A stretch of DNA of 64,000 bases from Chitinophaga filiformis (GTDB lineage: Bacteria > Bacteroidota > Bacteroidia > Chitinophagales > Chitinophagaceae), in assembly GCF_900102545.1 (NCBI RefSeq), contig NZ_FNBN01000001.1, positions 174,799 through 238,798 of the forward strand, read 5' to 3'. The notes beneath the pieces are model-generated. The model had not been told where the DNA came from, ran no database searches, and saw only the letters and a list, made by a program, of their open reading frames with translations. Below are positions 34,783 to 44,440 of this stretch, piece after piece. The position numbers were made by a program, and so were the translations under genes. Position 1 is the first letter of the stretch. The number at the start of each line of letters is the position of its first letter.

Positions 34783-35892
34783 TTACACCTGTTTAGTGGC
34801 TTCTGCATAGATCACTTCTGCTGTCCGGCGACTGGCGTCCTTTTCTCCCAGCTTTGCCCACAGCGCTGCATAGTCGGCCTTTATACGGTTACGCACTGTG
34901 GTATCTTTGAGTAATAAAGTCAGTTCCTTCAGCAGATTTTCTTCATTGAGATCATGCTGGATCAATTCCTTTACAACAGGTTTGTCCATCACTAAGTTGA
35001 CCAGCGCGATATATTTTACCTTGATCAGTCTTTTGGCGAAGAAATAAGAGATGGCGCTGCCTTTATAACAAACTACCTCAGGTACGCCAAACAAGGCAGT
35101 TTCCAGTGTGGCGGTGCCCGATGTAACCAGCGCAGCTTCTGCCTGACGTAAGAGGTTATATGTTTGTCCTTTGACTGTGGAAACATTAGGATGCGCTCCT
35201 GTCAGTCCTGCTATAAAATCATCATCAAGGCTTGGCGCCTGGGCTACAATGAACTGATGATCGGGGAAATGTCTGGCCATCGTGAGCATGATCGGCAATT
35301 TGACACTCACTTCCTGCTTACGGCTTCCCGGCAGGATGGCAATAATGGGTTTATCTGACAATGGCTTATCAACAGGCGTCTCTTTCGCCTCTTTTATTAC
35401 CTGGATAAGTGGATGACCTACATATTCTACTTCATACTCCCACTTATTATAAAAGTCTTTTTCAAAAGGCAGGATACAAAGCATCTTGTCAACGCTCTGT
35501 CTGATCTTCTTTACACGGTTCTCTTTCCAGGCCCACACTTGCGGAGAGATATAAAATACGACCTTATATCCCAGTGGTTTGGCCCATTCCGCTATACGCA
35601 GGTTAAAACCTGCATAGTCAATCAGTACCAATACATCCGGCTGATACTGTTGAATGTCCTGCTTACAGAAATCCATATTCCTCAGTACCGTACGAATGTT
35701 CATCACCACTTCAATGAAACCCATGAAGGCAAGGTCCTTATAATGCTTTACCAGCGTTCCTCCCGCCTGTTGCATCATATCGCCACCCCAGCAACGGATA
35801 TCCGCTGCAGTGTCCAGTTGTTTCAATTGTTTGATCAGATTGCTGCCATGGAGATCACCGGAAGCTTCACCGGCGATGATGTAATACTTCAT
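34783..35892 (-). CDS. lpxB: Lipid-A-disaccharide synthase
   Basis: 369 residues, GT19. It joins UDP-diacylglucosamine and lipid X to form the lipid A disaccharide at the inner membrane. The start MKYYIIAGEASGDLHGSNL is the family hallmark; AILPGSRKQEV and LVTSGTATLETALFGVPEVVCYK follow at the expected places. It is downstream of surE and a small membrane protein in the same direction, an order I recall from other Bacteroidota. A promoter box ends 4 bases before the ATG. Confidence 0.96.
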   Translation of the reverse strand: MKYYIIAGEASGDLHGSNLIKQLKQLDTAADIRCWGGDMMQQAGGTLVKHYKDLAFMGFIEVVMNIRTVLRNMDFCKQDIQQYQPDVLVLIDYAGFNLRIAEWAKPLGYKVVFYISPQVWAWKENRVKKIRQSVDKMLCILPFEKDFYNKWEYEVEYVGHPLIQVIKEAKETPVDKPLSDKPIIAILPGSRKQEVSVKLPIMLTMARHFPDHQFIVAQAPSLDDDFIAGLTGAHPNVSTVKGQTYNLLRQAEAALVTSGTATLETALFGVPEVVCYKGSAISYFFAKRLIKVKYIALVNLVMDKPVVKELIQHDLNEENLLKELTLLLKDTTVRNRIKADYAALWAKLGEKDASRRTAEVIYAEATKQV

Positions 35893-35896
35893 AGGA

Positions 35897-35925
35897 CAAA
35901 TATAGCTTAGGAATCAGGAATTCAA
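35897..35925 (-). promoter_or_regulatory. Promoter directly before lpxB
   Basis: On the minus strand TTG (35923-35925), 18 bases, then TATATTTG (35897-35904). The lpxB ATG begins at 35892, so a start about 4 bases after the box would make the mRNA leaderless or nearly so. Confidence 0.6.
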
Positions 35926-35972
35926 CACCGGTAATTGAGCAGACCGTGTATTATTCCTGATCCTCAATTGGC

Positions 35973-36275
35973 TTATCCATGTAATATCTTCAGTAAGATG
36001 ATAGTGATGGCATAGAGCATGGTTACCAGGAAAATTCCCTTTGCAGTAACGTCTTTGCGGCTGCTGGTATAAAAATAGAACACCAGTCCGTTCAGCAGCA
36101 AACAGATGCTGATCAGTTTAGGCAGCATCTGACGATTGCCCATGATAAGGGTAATGAATTCACTCAGGGATTTATCCCTGGGCATAAATACCAGCAAATA
36201 GTACAGGAAAAAGGCGATCACTGGCGTAAATATACCCAGTACAATGCCTAGTGGGAGATTATCTCGTTTTAACAT
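35973..36275 (-). CDS. Small three-helix membrane protein between surE and lpxB
   Basis: 100 residues starting MLKRDNLPLGIVLG, with three hydrophobic helices. Function not known. An ATG at 36305, ten codons earlier, would place the start one base from the surE stop; the shorter form starts with the hydrophobic core and is preferred. Probably co-transcribed with surE. Confidence 0.65.
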   Translation of the reverse strand: MLKRDNLPLGIVLGIFTPVIAFFLYYLLVFMPRDKSLSEFITLIMGNRQMLPKLISICLLLNGLVFYFYTSSRKDVTAKGIFLVTMLYAITIILLKILHG

Positions 36276-36306
36276 AGTAGGTTTTGAGAATGTGCGTTTA
36301 TACACA

Positions 36307-37083
36307 TCAGAGATTCCAGTCGTTCTCTATCTTCTTCTTCAGCTTATAGTTCGTCAGGTCAAATTGTACCGGTACAAGCGAAGCGTAGTTGTTGGCCAAT
36401 GCATACACGTCTGTATCCTCTCCATTGTCGCGGTTAGTGAATTCACCCGTAAGCCAGTAGTATTTCTTACCACGTGGATCGCGGCGCTCATCAAACGCTT
36501 CCACCCATTTTGCATCTGCCTGACGGCATATCTTGATTCCTTTGTAATCTTCTTTTTTTACTACCGGTATATTCACATTGAACAGTGTACCTTCCGGCAA
36601 TTCAGATTCCAGCATCTTTTTCGCCACCGTGTGGGCCACCTCCTTACATAAGGAGAAATCAGCACCGAAACTGTAGTCCAGGTATGAGAACCCAACTGAT
36701 GGTACTCCTTCTATCGCAGCTTCCATGGCAGCAGACATTGTACCGGAATAGATCACATTGATGGAATGATTGGCGCCATGGTTAATCCCACTTACACAGA
36801 TATCCGGCAGCCGATGCAGGATCTTGTCGCGGGCCAGCTTCACACAATCCACCGGCGTACCGGAACATTGCCAGGCCTCAATGCCTTCAAAAATATCTAC
36901 AGGGTCCAGCCGCAGGGGCACTCCAATGGTGATTGCATGCCCTTTACCCGATTGCGGACTGTCCGGCGCTACCACTACTACTTTGCCCAGCGGGCTTACT
37001 GCTTCAATCAGGGCCCTGATACCAGGGGCCGTTACGCCATCATCATTCGTAACAAGTATGATCTTTTCCTCTTTTCCCTTCAC
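36307..37083 (-). CDS. surE: 5'/3'-nucleotidase SurE
   Basis: 258 residues. The N-terminal ILVTNDDGVTAPGIRAL contains the metal-binding Asp-Asp pair; VVVAPDSPQSGKGHAIT and CVSGINHGANHSINVIYSGTMSAAMEA complete the active site. SurE dephosphorylates nucleoside monophosphates and supports stress survival. A minus-strand TAAATTTG box lies at 37109-37116, 26 bases before the ATG, with a weak -33. First gene of the surE, membrane protein, lpxB group. Confidence 0.96.
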   Translation of the reverse strand: MKGKEEKIILVTNDDGVTAPGIRALIEAVSPLGKVVVVAPDSPQSGKGHAITIGVPLRLDPVDIFEGIEAWQCSGTPVDCVKLARDKILHRLPDICVSGINHGANHSINVIYSGTMSAAMEAAIEGVPSVGFSYLDYSFGADFSLCKEVAHTVAKKMLESELPEGTLFNVNIPVVKKEDYKGIKICRQADAKWVEAFDERRDPRGKKYYWLTGEFTNRDNGEDTDVYALANNYASLVPVQFDLTNYKLKKKIENDWNL

Positions 37084-37250
37084 AAACGTTGCTGTTTACT
37101 TTTCGAAACAAATTTAATATTCTTAACCGATAGTCCATAACGCACGGTCATGTAATAATGCGTAACAAACTAATAACGTAAAAGATAGGAGAAACATTAC
37201 GACGCTGCGCCCCTATCTTTTACAAATAACATATAATTAACATGCCATAT

Positions 37251-38048
37251 TTACAGGTCTGAGCGCAGCATCTTCCTGAATACCAGCCATACTATCAGTA
37301 CAATATAGATAACCAGTACCGCAAGGTACACCTCGTTCTCATAAGGTCCCTTATAATTAGCATCTGCTAATTTCTCTACCTTTTCCAGTACGGGAAATGG
37401 CAGTAACTCGTCTCCTGCCTGCAGAGGAAACAAGCCACCAATATTGCCGAAATAGCGTTTTACAATAAAAACCAGCAGCTGTTCGAGGAACATCATATAA
37501 CCTACGAACAGTATGATGGCCAGTCCGGTACGTTTCACCAGCATTGCCAGCAACAGGGCCAGCAATAGCATCACAATTATCTGCAACAGGTAATAGAACA
37601 GGTATTGGCTGTTTTCAAAGCTAAAAGGGGTATTTCCGTAAATACCACCGAAGATAAGTACCGTTACCAGGGAGGTCAGGAATGCCACCAGGGCCAGGCT
37701 GACTACCCAGAACAGCTTTGAGAGTACAAAATCTCTTCGTTCCCAGCCGTCAATGATGTTCTGGCGGTGGGTTCTATAGGTAAATTCATTTGTCACCAGT
37801 GTGATCAGCAACAGGCCGAAAATACCGGAGGTATATGAGCCTATGCTGGCTACTGTCTGCCAGACCATTGGAAAATCGTATACGGATGCTCCCAGCAGTT
37901 TCTGGGCATCCTTGGGAATTCTTCTGACAAAGATGTCATGAACGATGAAGTTTGGCGCCAGCACCGACAGCAGGCTCAGAACGATGAACACCCAGAAAGT
38001 ACGGTAGTTCTTTACCTTCAGCCATTCTATTTTGATGATTTGCAGCAT
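37251..38048 (-). CDS. ABC transporter permease
   Basis: 265 residues with six membrane segments and no ATPase motif. It lies 18 bases after the ATP-binding gene and forms the membrane part of an ABC-2 type exporter. The segment TNEFTYRTHRQNIIDGWERRDFVLSKLFW is typical of the ABC-2 family. Substrate unknown. Confidence 0.85.
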   Translation of the reverse strand: MLQIIKIEWLKVKNYRTFWVFIVLSLLSVLAPNFIVHDIFVRRIPKDAQKLLGASVYDFPMVWQTVASIGSYTSGIFGLLLITLVTNEFTYRTHRQNIIDGWERRDFVLSKLFWVVSLALVAFLTSLVTVLIFGGIYGNTPFSFENSQYLFYYLLQIIVMLLLALLLAMLVKRTGLAIILFVGYMMFLEQLLVFIVKRYFGNIGGLFPLQAGDELLPFPVLEKVEKLADANYKGPYENEVYLAVLVIYIVLIVWLVFRKMLRSDL

Positions 38049-38066
38049 ATATACGGTACGGGAGGA

Positions 38067-38960
38067 TTAGTTATTGGTTAATTCCAGGAATGCAGTTTCC
38101 AGGCTCTTCCTGCTGATTTGCAGATGACTGAGCCAGATGCCCTGCTGAGCGCACCAGTTATTGAGCGCCGCCGGATCTACTGAGTCTTTGAAGGTCACCT
38201 GCAGCAGACCGTCTCCTGCAGGTAACAGCTGTACGAAAGCGGGGTGCTGCTGTATCAACTGCGCCAGCGCACGGCTATCGGCGCTGCCTATCTCGATAAA
38301 GTTATCCCTTGCCACGACTGCATTTACCGGTCCGGAGCCCAGCAATTGCCCTTTTCGCAGGATGGCCACATGCGTGCACACCTTTTCCACTTCATCCAGC
38401 AGGTGGCTGGCCATGATAATGGTCTTACCTGACTGTGCCAGCTGGCGGATCAGGTTCCTGACCTCAGCAATCCCTACTGGGTCCAGTCCATTGGCCGGTT
38501 CATCCAGTATCAGCACCTGCGGGTCTCCCAGCAGGGCTGCCGCTATGGCCAAACGCTGCTTCATACCCAGGGAATAGGTCTTAAAGGCCGAATGCTGTCG
38601 GGCCGTCAATCCGGCCAGTTCCAGGACCCGGGGAATATCCGCTTCGCTTTGTTGTTTGATATTGGCCACTATCTGCAGGTTCCGGTAGCCGGAGAGATAA
38701 TGGTAAAAGTTGGGCGTCTCCAGCAGGGTACCGATCTTCCGCCGCTGCAGGGCAGAAGGCGATTCATCCATCAGGGTAAAGGAACCGGTATCTGCTTTCA
38801 GCACATCGGTAACAATACCCAGCAGGGTAGTTTTCCCACTCCCGTTCGGGCCCAGGATACCGAATACACAATTGGTGGGAATATCAAATGATACCCCTGA
38901 CAATGCCTGTACAGCACCGTATTTTTTTGAAATGTTCTGTAGGGAGAGAATAGTTGACAT
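38067..38960 (-). CDS. ABC transporter ATP-binding protein
   Basis: 297 residues. Walker A is GPNGSGKTT (residues 37-45); the signature is YSLGMKQRL in place of LSGGQ, common in this exporter type; Walker B is VLILDEPANGLDP; the switch His is in IIMASHLLDEVEKV. The C-terminal 80 residues are an accessory domain seen in BcrA/NatA-type exporters. It starts 9 bases after the fadN-like stop, so it may be read from that transcript, though the functions seem unrelated. Confidence 0.93.
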   Translation of the reverse strand: MSTILSLQNISKKYGAVQALSGVSFDIPTNCVFGILGPNGSGKTTLLGIVTDVLKADTGSFTLMDESPSALQRRKIGTLLETPNFYHYLSGYRNLQIVANIKQQSEADIPRVLELAGLTARQHSAFKTYSLGMKQRLAIAAALLGDPQVLILDEPANGLDPVGIAEVRNLIRQLAQSGKTIIMASHLLDEVEKVCTHVAILRKGQLLGSGPVNAVVARDNFIEIGSADSRALAQLIQQHPAFVQLLPAGDGLLQVTFKDSVDPAALNNWCAQQGIWLSHLQISRKSLETAFLELTNN

Positions 38961-38969
38961 TAAGACGGA

Positions 38970-41369
38970 TTAGTTTCTAATTGGTTTCCCTGTTTTGATC
39001 ACACTCTGCAGCCTTTCCAGTGTTTTACGTTCTCCTGCCAGGCTGAGGAAGGCTTCCCTTTCCAGGTCCAGCAGGTATTGTTCGCTTACCAGAGATGCTT
39101 CTGACAGATCGCCTCCGCTCATCACATAGGCCAGCTTGCCGGCAATCTTTGCATCATGATCGGAAATATAGTTGGAGAACCGCATGCTGTGGATGCCTGT
39201 GAGCATCATTCCAAGGGCGGTGCGTCCCAGTACTTTTATGTCTTTCCTTTCCACGGGACGGGTATATCCCTCGTCTGCCATCTGTAGTATACTGCGTTTA
39301 GCATCAGCAATCAGGCGACTCTGGTTCATAGTGATCTCATCATGTCCTTTCCGCAGGATGCCCAGGTCGAATGCCTCATGAGCAGAGGTACTTACTTTCG
39401 CCATGGCGATGGTCATGAACCTGTCTTTCAGTGGCTCCTCTTCAATGCGGCCTTCTTTGAATTCGTCGGCGGCCCGTAATGCCATTTCCTTGGTACCGCC
39501 ACCACCGGGTATCAGGCCCACGCCCAGTTCCACCAGCCCGATATAAGATTCTGCCGCAGCCTGTACTTTATCTGCATGCAGACACATCTCACATCCGCCT
39601 CCCAGCGTCAGTGCATGGGGGGCTACTATTACCGGAATGGAAGAATAACGAAGACGCATAGTGGTCTTCTGGAACATACGTACTGCCATGTCCAGTTCAT
39701 CATACTCCTGCTCTGCTGCAAACATGAAGATCATTCCCACATTGGCGCCTGCAGAGAAGTTGGCGCCTTCATTGGCAAGGATCAATCCGCGGAAATCTTT
39801 TTCTGCCCTGTCAATGGCTTTATTCACACCTTCCAGTACCTCGCCGCCGATAGTATTCATCTTTGTTTTCCAGTCGAGCGCCACTACACCATCGCCTATG
39901 TCATACAGGTTGCAGGCGCTGTTCTTCCAGACAACATTGCCGGAAAGATTTTCCAGGATGACAAAGGTATCTGCGCCAGGCAGCAGTTTATACACATGTG
40001 TCTTAACGTCATAGTAGTACTTCTTCCCGTTCTCAACTTTGTAGAAGCTTTTAACGCCCTTCTCCAGCATTTCTTTCACCCATGGCGCCACGGTCAGGCC
40101 TTTGGCCTCTATCGCCTTAATACCTTTTTCAACACCGACGAGATCCCACGATTCGAAGGCGCCTATTTCCCAACCAAAACCTGCCTTCATAGCATCGTCC
40201 ACCTTGTAGATGTCGTCTGCTATTTCCGGAATGCGATGAGAGATGTAGGAGAACAGATGTGCATGGAACTGCTGATAGAATTCTCCTGCTTTATCAGTAG
40301 CATTATATAATGCCACCAGGCGCTGCTTCAGGTCTTCTACCTGTTTGGCCGCTTCCAGGCTGGCAAATTTGGATTTCTGTCGCGGGCCGTATTCCATGGT
40401 TTCCAGGTTCAGCGTCAGTATTTCTTTACCGCCCTCTCCTTTTGTCTTTTTATAGAAACCCTGGCCTGTTTTATCGCCCAGCCATTTATTCTCCACCACT
40501 TTCTGGAGGAATGGAGGAATCACAAATATATCTTTGGCTTCGTCCTGCGGACAATTATCTGCCACTCCTTTTGCCACTTTTACCAGCGTGTCAATTCCCA
40601 CGACATCGGCTGTACGGAAAGTAGCTGATTTGGGTCTTCCGATCACCGGTCCTGTCAGCGTATCTATCTCATCGATATTCAGCTTCATTTCCTGCATGAT
40701 ATGGAAGATGGCCATGATGGAATACACTCCTACCCTGTTGGCAATAAATGCCGGTGTATCCTTACAGAGCACTGTTGTTTTACCCAGATAGAGATCTCCG
40801 TAGTTCATCAGGAAATCTATGATCTCAGGGTCAGTATATGGTGTAGGAATGATTTCCAGTAAGCGCAGATAACGGGGTGGGTTAAAGAAGTGCGTACCAC
40901 AGAAATGTTTCTTAAAGTCATCACTACGGCCTTCTGCCATCAGATGAATAGGAATACCTGAAGTATTGGAAGTGATCAGTGTACCGGCCTTGCGGTATTT
41001 TTCCACCTCGGTGAATATCGACCTTTTGATATCCAGGTTCTCCACTACTACTTCAATGATCCAGTCGTAGTTGGCAATTTCCTTCATATCATCAGTAAAG
41101 TTGCCTGTACGGATCAGCTTTACCACATCCTTGGTATACACGGGAGATGGGTTTGCCTTCAGTGCAGACTGCAATGCGTCGTTTACGATGCGGTTTTTTA
41201 CCGCTTTACTGTCCAGCGACAGTCCTTTAGCTTTTTCTGCATCAGTTAACTCTTTAGGGGCAATATCCAGTAACAACACCTGAACTCCGACTCCTGCAAA
41301 ATGAGCTGCTATACGTGAACCCATTACTCCTGAACCTAAAACGGCCACCTTATTGATGTGTCTTTTCAT
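38970..41369 (-). CDS. 3-hydroxyacyl-CoA dehydrogenase / enoyl-CoA hydratase fusion (FadN-like)
   Basis: 799 residues. The N-terminal NAD domain (VAVLGSGVMGSRIAAHFAG, residues 8-26) and helical dehydrogenase domain (THFFNPPRYLRLLEI, GRPKSATFRTADVVG) are followed by a C-terminal crotonase domain (about 480-700: LANEGANFSAGANV, LTLGGGCEMCLHAD, GVGLIPGGGGTKEMALR). This order, dehydrogenase first, is that of FadN rather than FadB. It carries out two steps of fatty-acid beta-oxidation. The thiolase and acyl-CoA dehydrogenase usually found beside it are missing here. Confidence 0.94.
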   Translation of the reverse strand: MKRHINKVAVLGSGVMGSRIAAHFAGVGVQVLLLDIAPKELTDAEKAKGLSLDSKAVKNRIVNDALQSALKANPSPVYTKDVVKLIRTGNFTDDMKEIANYDWIIEVVVENLDIKRSIFTEVEKYRKAGTLITSNTSGIPIHLMAEGRSDDFKKHFCGTHFFNPPRYLRLLEIIPTPYTDPEIIDFLMNYGDLYLGKTTVLCKDTPAFIANRVGVYSIMAIFHIMQEMKLNIDEIDTLTGPVIGRPKSATFRTADVVGIDTLVKVAKGVADNCPQDEAKDIFVIPPFLQKVVENKWLGDKTGQGFYKKTKGEGGKEILTLNLETMEYGPRQKSKFASLEAAKQVEDLKQRLVALYNATDKAGEFYQQFHAHLFSYISHRIPEIADDIYKVDDAMKAGFGWEIGAFESWDLVGVEKGIKAIEAKGLTVAPWVKEMLEKGVKSFYKVENGKKYYYDVKTHVYKLLPGADTFVILENLSGNVVWKNSACNLYDIGDGVVALDWKTKMNTIGGEVLEGVNKAIDRAEKDFRGLILANEGANFSAGANVGMIFMFAAEQEYDELDMAVRMFQKTTMRLRYSSIPVIVAPHALTLGGGCEMCLHADKVQAAAESYIGLVELGVGLIPGGGGTKEMALRAADEFKEGRIEEEPLKDRFMTIAMAKVSTSAHEAFDLGILRKGHDEITMNQSRLIADAKRSILQMADEGYTRPVERKDIKVLGRTALGMMLTGIHSMRFSNYISDHDAKIAGKLAYVMSGGDLSEASLVSEQYLLDLEREAFLSLAGERKTLERLQSVIKTGKPIRN

Positions 41370-41492
41370 AGAACGCGTTTTGTAAGCTACAAGCGCTGAG
41401 GCATTGTAGTGAGTCTTTATGTTAATTGAGTCTTTACGTTAATATCGATAAATGAATATATGATTTTTTGGGAGACTTGTGGCAAAAGGAAG

Positions 41493-41535
41493 AAAAAAAC
41501 GAACAGGCCGTCTCCGGTAGCGGAACGGCCTGTGA
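41493..41535 (-). terminator. Terminator of the PepSY gene
   Basis: CAGGCCGT and ACGGCCTG flank a 13-base loop on the minus strand, then TTCG and seven T. It ends the transcript from 41558-42784. Confidence 0.8.
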
Positions 41536-41557
41536 AACATATTATGGTTGTACTTAC

Positions 41558-42784
41558 TTAAACTGCCTGAAATGCCTTCGCTGTCTGTTGCTTTTTACCA
41601 ACGCCCTTTTTCCCTTTCTTTTTACGTCCCAGCCACACCAGGAAACCGGTGACAGGCAAACTTGCACCGATCAGGGCGCCAAAGAAAGCCAGGATCTTGC
41701 CTGGCAGGCCTAATATTGAACCTACGTGAATGTCATAGTTCATTTTACGCAGTTTGCCTCCAAAGCCAGCTTCCTGGAAACTGATTTCGAATACTTTATC
41801 TCCTTTCAGTTGTTGTGCGGTATGCTGATCGAAGGCATAACTCCTGTTATTATAAAACTTGCCGACAGTAGGATATATCGTGATATTAATAGCTGCTTTC
41901 GGTTTTGAGGTATCCGCAAAAGTGTAGAAGAATCCTTCTGCTTCCGGATGTTTACTGAGTACTTTCTCCCATACAAGATCCATTGCCTGTTCCGGTGTGT
42001 ACAATTTACCGGCCTGCAATGAGTCGGACTGTGGTCGCTTGAAATCAGGCAGGGTTTGTCCGCCGGAGGTGACCCAATACAATCCCTTGCTATACCATTT
42101 GATGCCATATACCATTCCTGTCAGCGCCATGGCCAGCACTATCAGCAATGAATAAAAGCCCAGTACATTGTGCAGGTCATAATTCACTCTTTTGAAAGAG
42201 GCTTTCCATTTGATCTTAAAGCTTTGGTCGCGGTTAGCTTTCGTCCATTTCTGCGGCCACCACAATACCATTCCGGTAATAAGGATGAACACAAAAGTGA
42301 GGGTGCTGTAGTTTACAACAGGACGACCTATTTCAGCAGGCATCCACAGGAAACGATGACCATTCAGAATGAAACGGAAGAAATCAGTCTCTCCGGGTTT
42401 GTTTTCTTTTATACTGATCACTTCACCGGTGTAAGGGTTCAGCCGCATCACGGTATTTCCTTTTCTCCCTTCACCCAGGCTCAGGTAAATAGCTGTTCCC
42501 TGCTGATAGGTAACATATCCTGGTTTTTTACCCGGATATTTCGCTGCGGCTATTTCCTTCACCTGTGATGGCGTAATCACCGGTTTATCCTGGCGGGCAA
42601 TTACTGTTTCCGGTTCCGTTAACCTGGTGATCTCATCATGAAATACCCATATACAGGCAGTGACGCATACGATTAGCATCACGATACCCGTGATCAGTCC
42701 CAGCCATAGGTGTAGCCAGGCGGATATGCGGTAAAAGAGACTGCGCTTCTTTTTCACGGATGGTTTCCTGGAGAAGAAATTCAT
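41558..42784 (-). CDS. PepSY-associated TM domain protein (PiuB-like)
   Basis: 408 residues with four membrane helices (near 25-48, 155-175, 210-232 and 360-385) and PepSY-like periplasmic segments (TPSQVKEIAAAKYPGKKPG, LYTPEQAMDLVWEKVLSKHPE). His-containing helices (AWLHLWLGLITG, NYDLHNVLGFYS, NYDIHVGSILGLPG) are typical of this family, often linked to siderophore uptake and proposed to reduce ferric-siderophore iron. No TonB receptor is adjacent. A possible -7 box TATTTTTG lies at 42849-42856. Confidence 0.88.
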   Translation of the reverse strand: MNFFSRKPSVKKKRSLFYRISAWLHLWLGLITGIVMLIVCVTACIWVFHDEITRLTEPETVIARQDKPVITPSQVKEIAAAKYPGKKPGYVTYQQGTAIYLSLGEGRKGNTVMRLNPYTGEVISIKENKPGETDFFRFILNGHRFLWMPAEIGRPVVNYSTLTFVFILITGMVLWWPQKWTKANRDQSFKIKWKASFKRVNYDLHNVLGFYSLLIVLAMALTGMVYGIKWYSKGLYWVTSGGQTLPDFKRPQSDSLQAGKLYTPEQAMDLVWEKVLSKHPEAEGFFYTFADTSKPKAAINITIYPTVGKFYNNRSYAFDQHTAQQLKGDKVFEISFQEAGFGGKLRKMNYDIHVGSILGLPGKILAFFGALIGASLPVTGFLVWLGRKKKGKKGVGKKQQTAKAFQAV

Positions 42785-42972
42785 GTTTACGGTATTGAAT
42801 AATCGGTCAAATGGATGAACCGGCGTGTTTGTTGTTGATAGAATGAGGCAAAAATACCTTGTTGTTGTACAAAAGGTTTACGCAATCGGGAAATAATAAG
42901 GGAGGAAAAAAGATCGGATTTGAGTGGGGAAATGAAAAAGGCACTATCTTATAATACACAAAAGACACAACG

Positions 42973-43662
42973 ATGCTTAAACTGGTATTACTCCGTCACG
43001 GACAAAGCGAATGGAACCTGGAGAACCGTTTTACAGGCTGGACAGATGTCGGCCTTTCAGAAGAAGGCATAGCACAGGCCAGGCATGCAGGTCGGATACT
43101 AAAAGAGAATGGCTATTCATTTGATATCGCATTTACTTCTGTGTTAACACGAGCCATTAAAACGCTCGATCTTGTACTGGAAGAGATGGATTTGTTGTGG
43201 ATACCCGTGCATAAATCCTGGCGACTGAACGAACGCTTTTATGGTGCTTTACAGGGATTAAACAAAGCAGAAATAGCAGCTCAGTATGGAGAAGCACAGG
43301 TACATAAATGGCGCAGGGATCCGCATGAGCATCCACCGGCAGTAGACAGATCTGATCCCCGGTATCCGGGGAATGACCCAAGGTATAAAGAACTGACAGA
43401 AAGAGAATTGCCGATAACCGAAAATCTCAGTGAGACGATGGACAGAGTGCTTCCTTACTGGTCAGAAACTATCATGAGTGCAGTAAAAAAACATCAGAAG
43501 GTGATCATCGCCGCACATGGTAATAGTTTGCGTGCATTGATACAATATGTCGATCATCTGACAGATGAGGAAGTAACACAACTGGATATTCCTACTGGTA
43601 TGCCCTGGGTATATGAGCTGGATGAGGATTTTAACAGGGTGAGGCATTATTATCTGGAATAA
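42973..43662 (+). CDS. gpmA: 2,3-bisphosphoglycerate-dependent phosphoglycerate mutase
   Basis: 229 residues. The phosphohistidine motif [10 protein letters not shown] (His9) opens the chain, followed by [29 protein letters not shown], and the second active-site histidine in [12 protein letters not shown]. It interconverts 3- and 2-phosphoglycerate in glycolysis. Monocistronic and divergent from the PepSY gene. Confidence 0.96.
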   Translation: MLKLVLLRHGQSEWNLENRFTGWTDVGLSEEGIAQARHAGRILKENGYSFDIAFTSVLTRAIKTLDLVLEEMDLLWIPVHKSWRLNERFYGALQGLNKAEIAAQYGEAQVHKWRRDPHEHPPAVDRSDPRYPGNDPRYKELTERELPITENLSETMDRVLPYWSETIMSAVKKHQKVIIAAHGNSLRALIQYVDHLTDEEVTQLDIPTGMPWVYELDEDFNRVRHYYLE

Positions 43663-43769
43663 CAAGCACGAAAATACTTTTGTTGCAGGTGATGAAATGA
43701 AGAATGATGCTTGTTCATTTTTTGAATACAATTAGACGTTGTTCAGTATGTTCATTTAGGCTGTAATTT

Positions 43770-43794
43770 TTATTAGTAAATCAATTACTAATAA
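43770..43794. promoter_or_regulatory. Palindrome before the winged-helix-like gene
   Basis: Perfect 10-bp arms, TTATTAGTAA and TTACTAATAA, 5 bases apart. It ends 20 bases before the ATG at 43815. Position and symmetry suit an operator for a dimeric regulator, perhaps the product itself. A -7 box TACTTTTG lies upstream at 43675-43682. Confidence 0.55.
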
Positions 43795-43814
43795 TTTCAC
43801 CTAAAACATATTTT

Positions 43815-44090
43815 ATGAATACGTTATTGGAAAATGAAAAACGAATAATTCTAAAATTCTTTGAAGATTCTGCTAACGATTATTGGAAAACTATACGTGA
43901 AATATCTGCTGCCACAGGCATCAGGTTTGACGATGTATTGGAAATCATTTTTACTTCGAAAGATTTTGCAGAATCTAATTCCAGGAGAAAAAATGGAGAA
44001 CTACTGTACACAAGCCGTAAGGTGTATAATAAGAGAGCTCCCTTTTGGGAAAAATTCCTGGCTGCTTGCGCAAACAGAGCTGCTTTTTAA
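43815..44090 (+). CDS. Small winged-helix-like protein
   Basis: 91 residues. The pattern KTIREISAATGIRFDDVLEII followed by SNSRRKNGELLYTSRKVY looks like a helix-turn-helix plus wing; this is a fold impression, not a recognised family. The DNA around it is clearly AT-richer than its neighbours, suggesting transfer. It may be the intact first part of a longer gene, since the next frame continues with membrane-like sequence (see 44141-44431). Cytoplasmic if it ends here. Confidence 0.5.
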   Translation: MNTLLENEKRIILKFFEDSANDYWKTIREISAATGIRFDDVLEIIFTSKDFAESNSRRKNGELLYTSRKVYNKRAPFWEKFLAACANRAAF

Positions 44091-44140
44091 ACCATTCTTT
44101 AAACCATATGACCTTTTAACAATCTCCAATCTATTGTTGT

Positions 44141-44431
44141 ATGTTGGGGGCTATTGCGGTTCAATTACTTGAGATTGTAGAAACCTCAAAGATAGACTAT
44201 CCTAAAAAGCCAACCTATAAGTCAATTGAGTTCTATATACTTACAGTTGCATCCATTCTCATGGATACAATTGTTGGATATATTTACTTTGATAACCAGC
44301 ATACCTACAACCGCATCGTGTATTTTCATACCGGAGCTTCAGCACCGTTGATAGTCAGAATGATATCGAACAAATTACCAGCTGCGGTAAATGCCAAATT
44401 AAAAGAGTCAGAGTCTAACAGTATAACCTAA
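44141..44431 (+). CDS. Small putative membrane protein, possibly the displaced C-terminus of the preceding gene
   Basis: 96 residues with one good hydrophobic helix (FYILTVASILMDTIVGYIYF) and a weaker one at the start (MLGAIAVQLLEIV). It is in another frame from the winged-helix-like gene, 50 bases downstream. The gap in a third frame reads LLTISNLLLYVGGY, which would bridge the two, so one or two frameshifts in a single old gene are possible. Function unknown. Confidence 0.4.
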   Translation: MLGAIAVQLLEIVETSKIDYPKKPTYKSIEFYILTVASILMDTIVGYIYFDNQHTYNRIVYFHTGASAPLIVRMISNKLPAAVNAKLKESESNSIT

Positions 44432-44440
44432 TGCCTAAAT

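Noticed and set aside
43861..44172. 103-codon open frame overlapping the winged-helix-like gene
   Set aside because: Its first two thirds are a shadow of the better protein in frame one; only its last part is kept as possible evidence of a frameshift.
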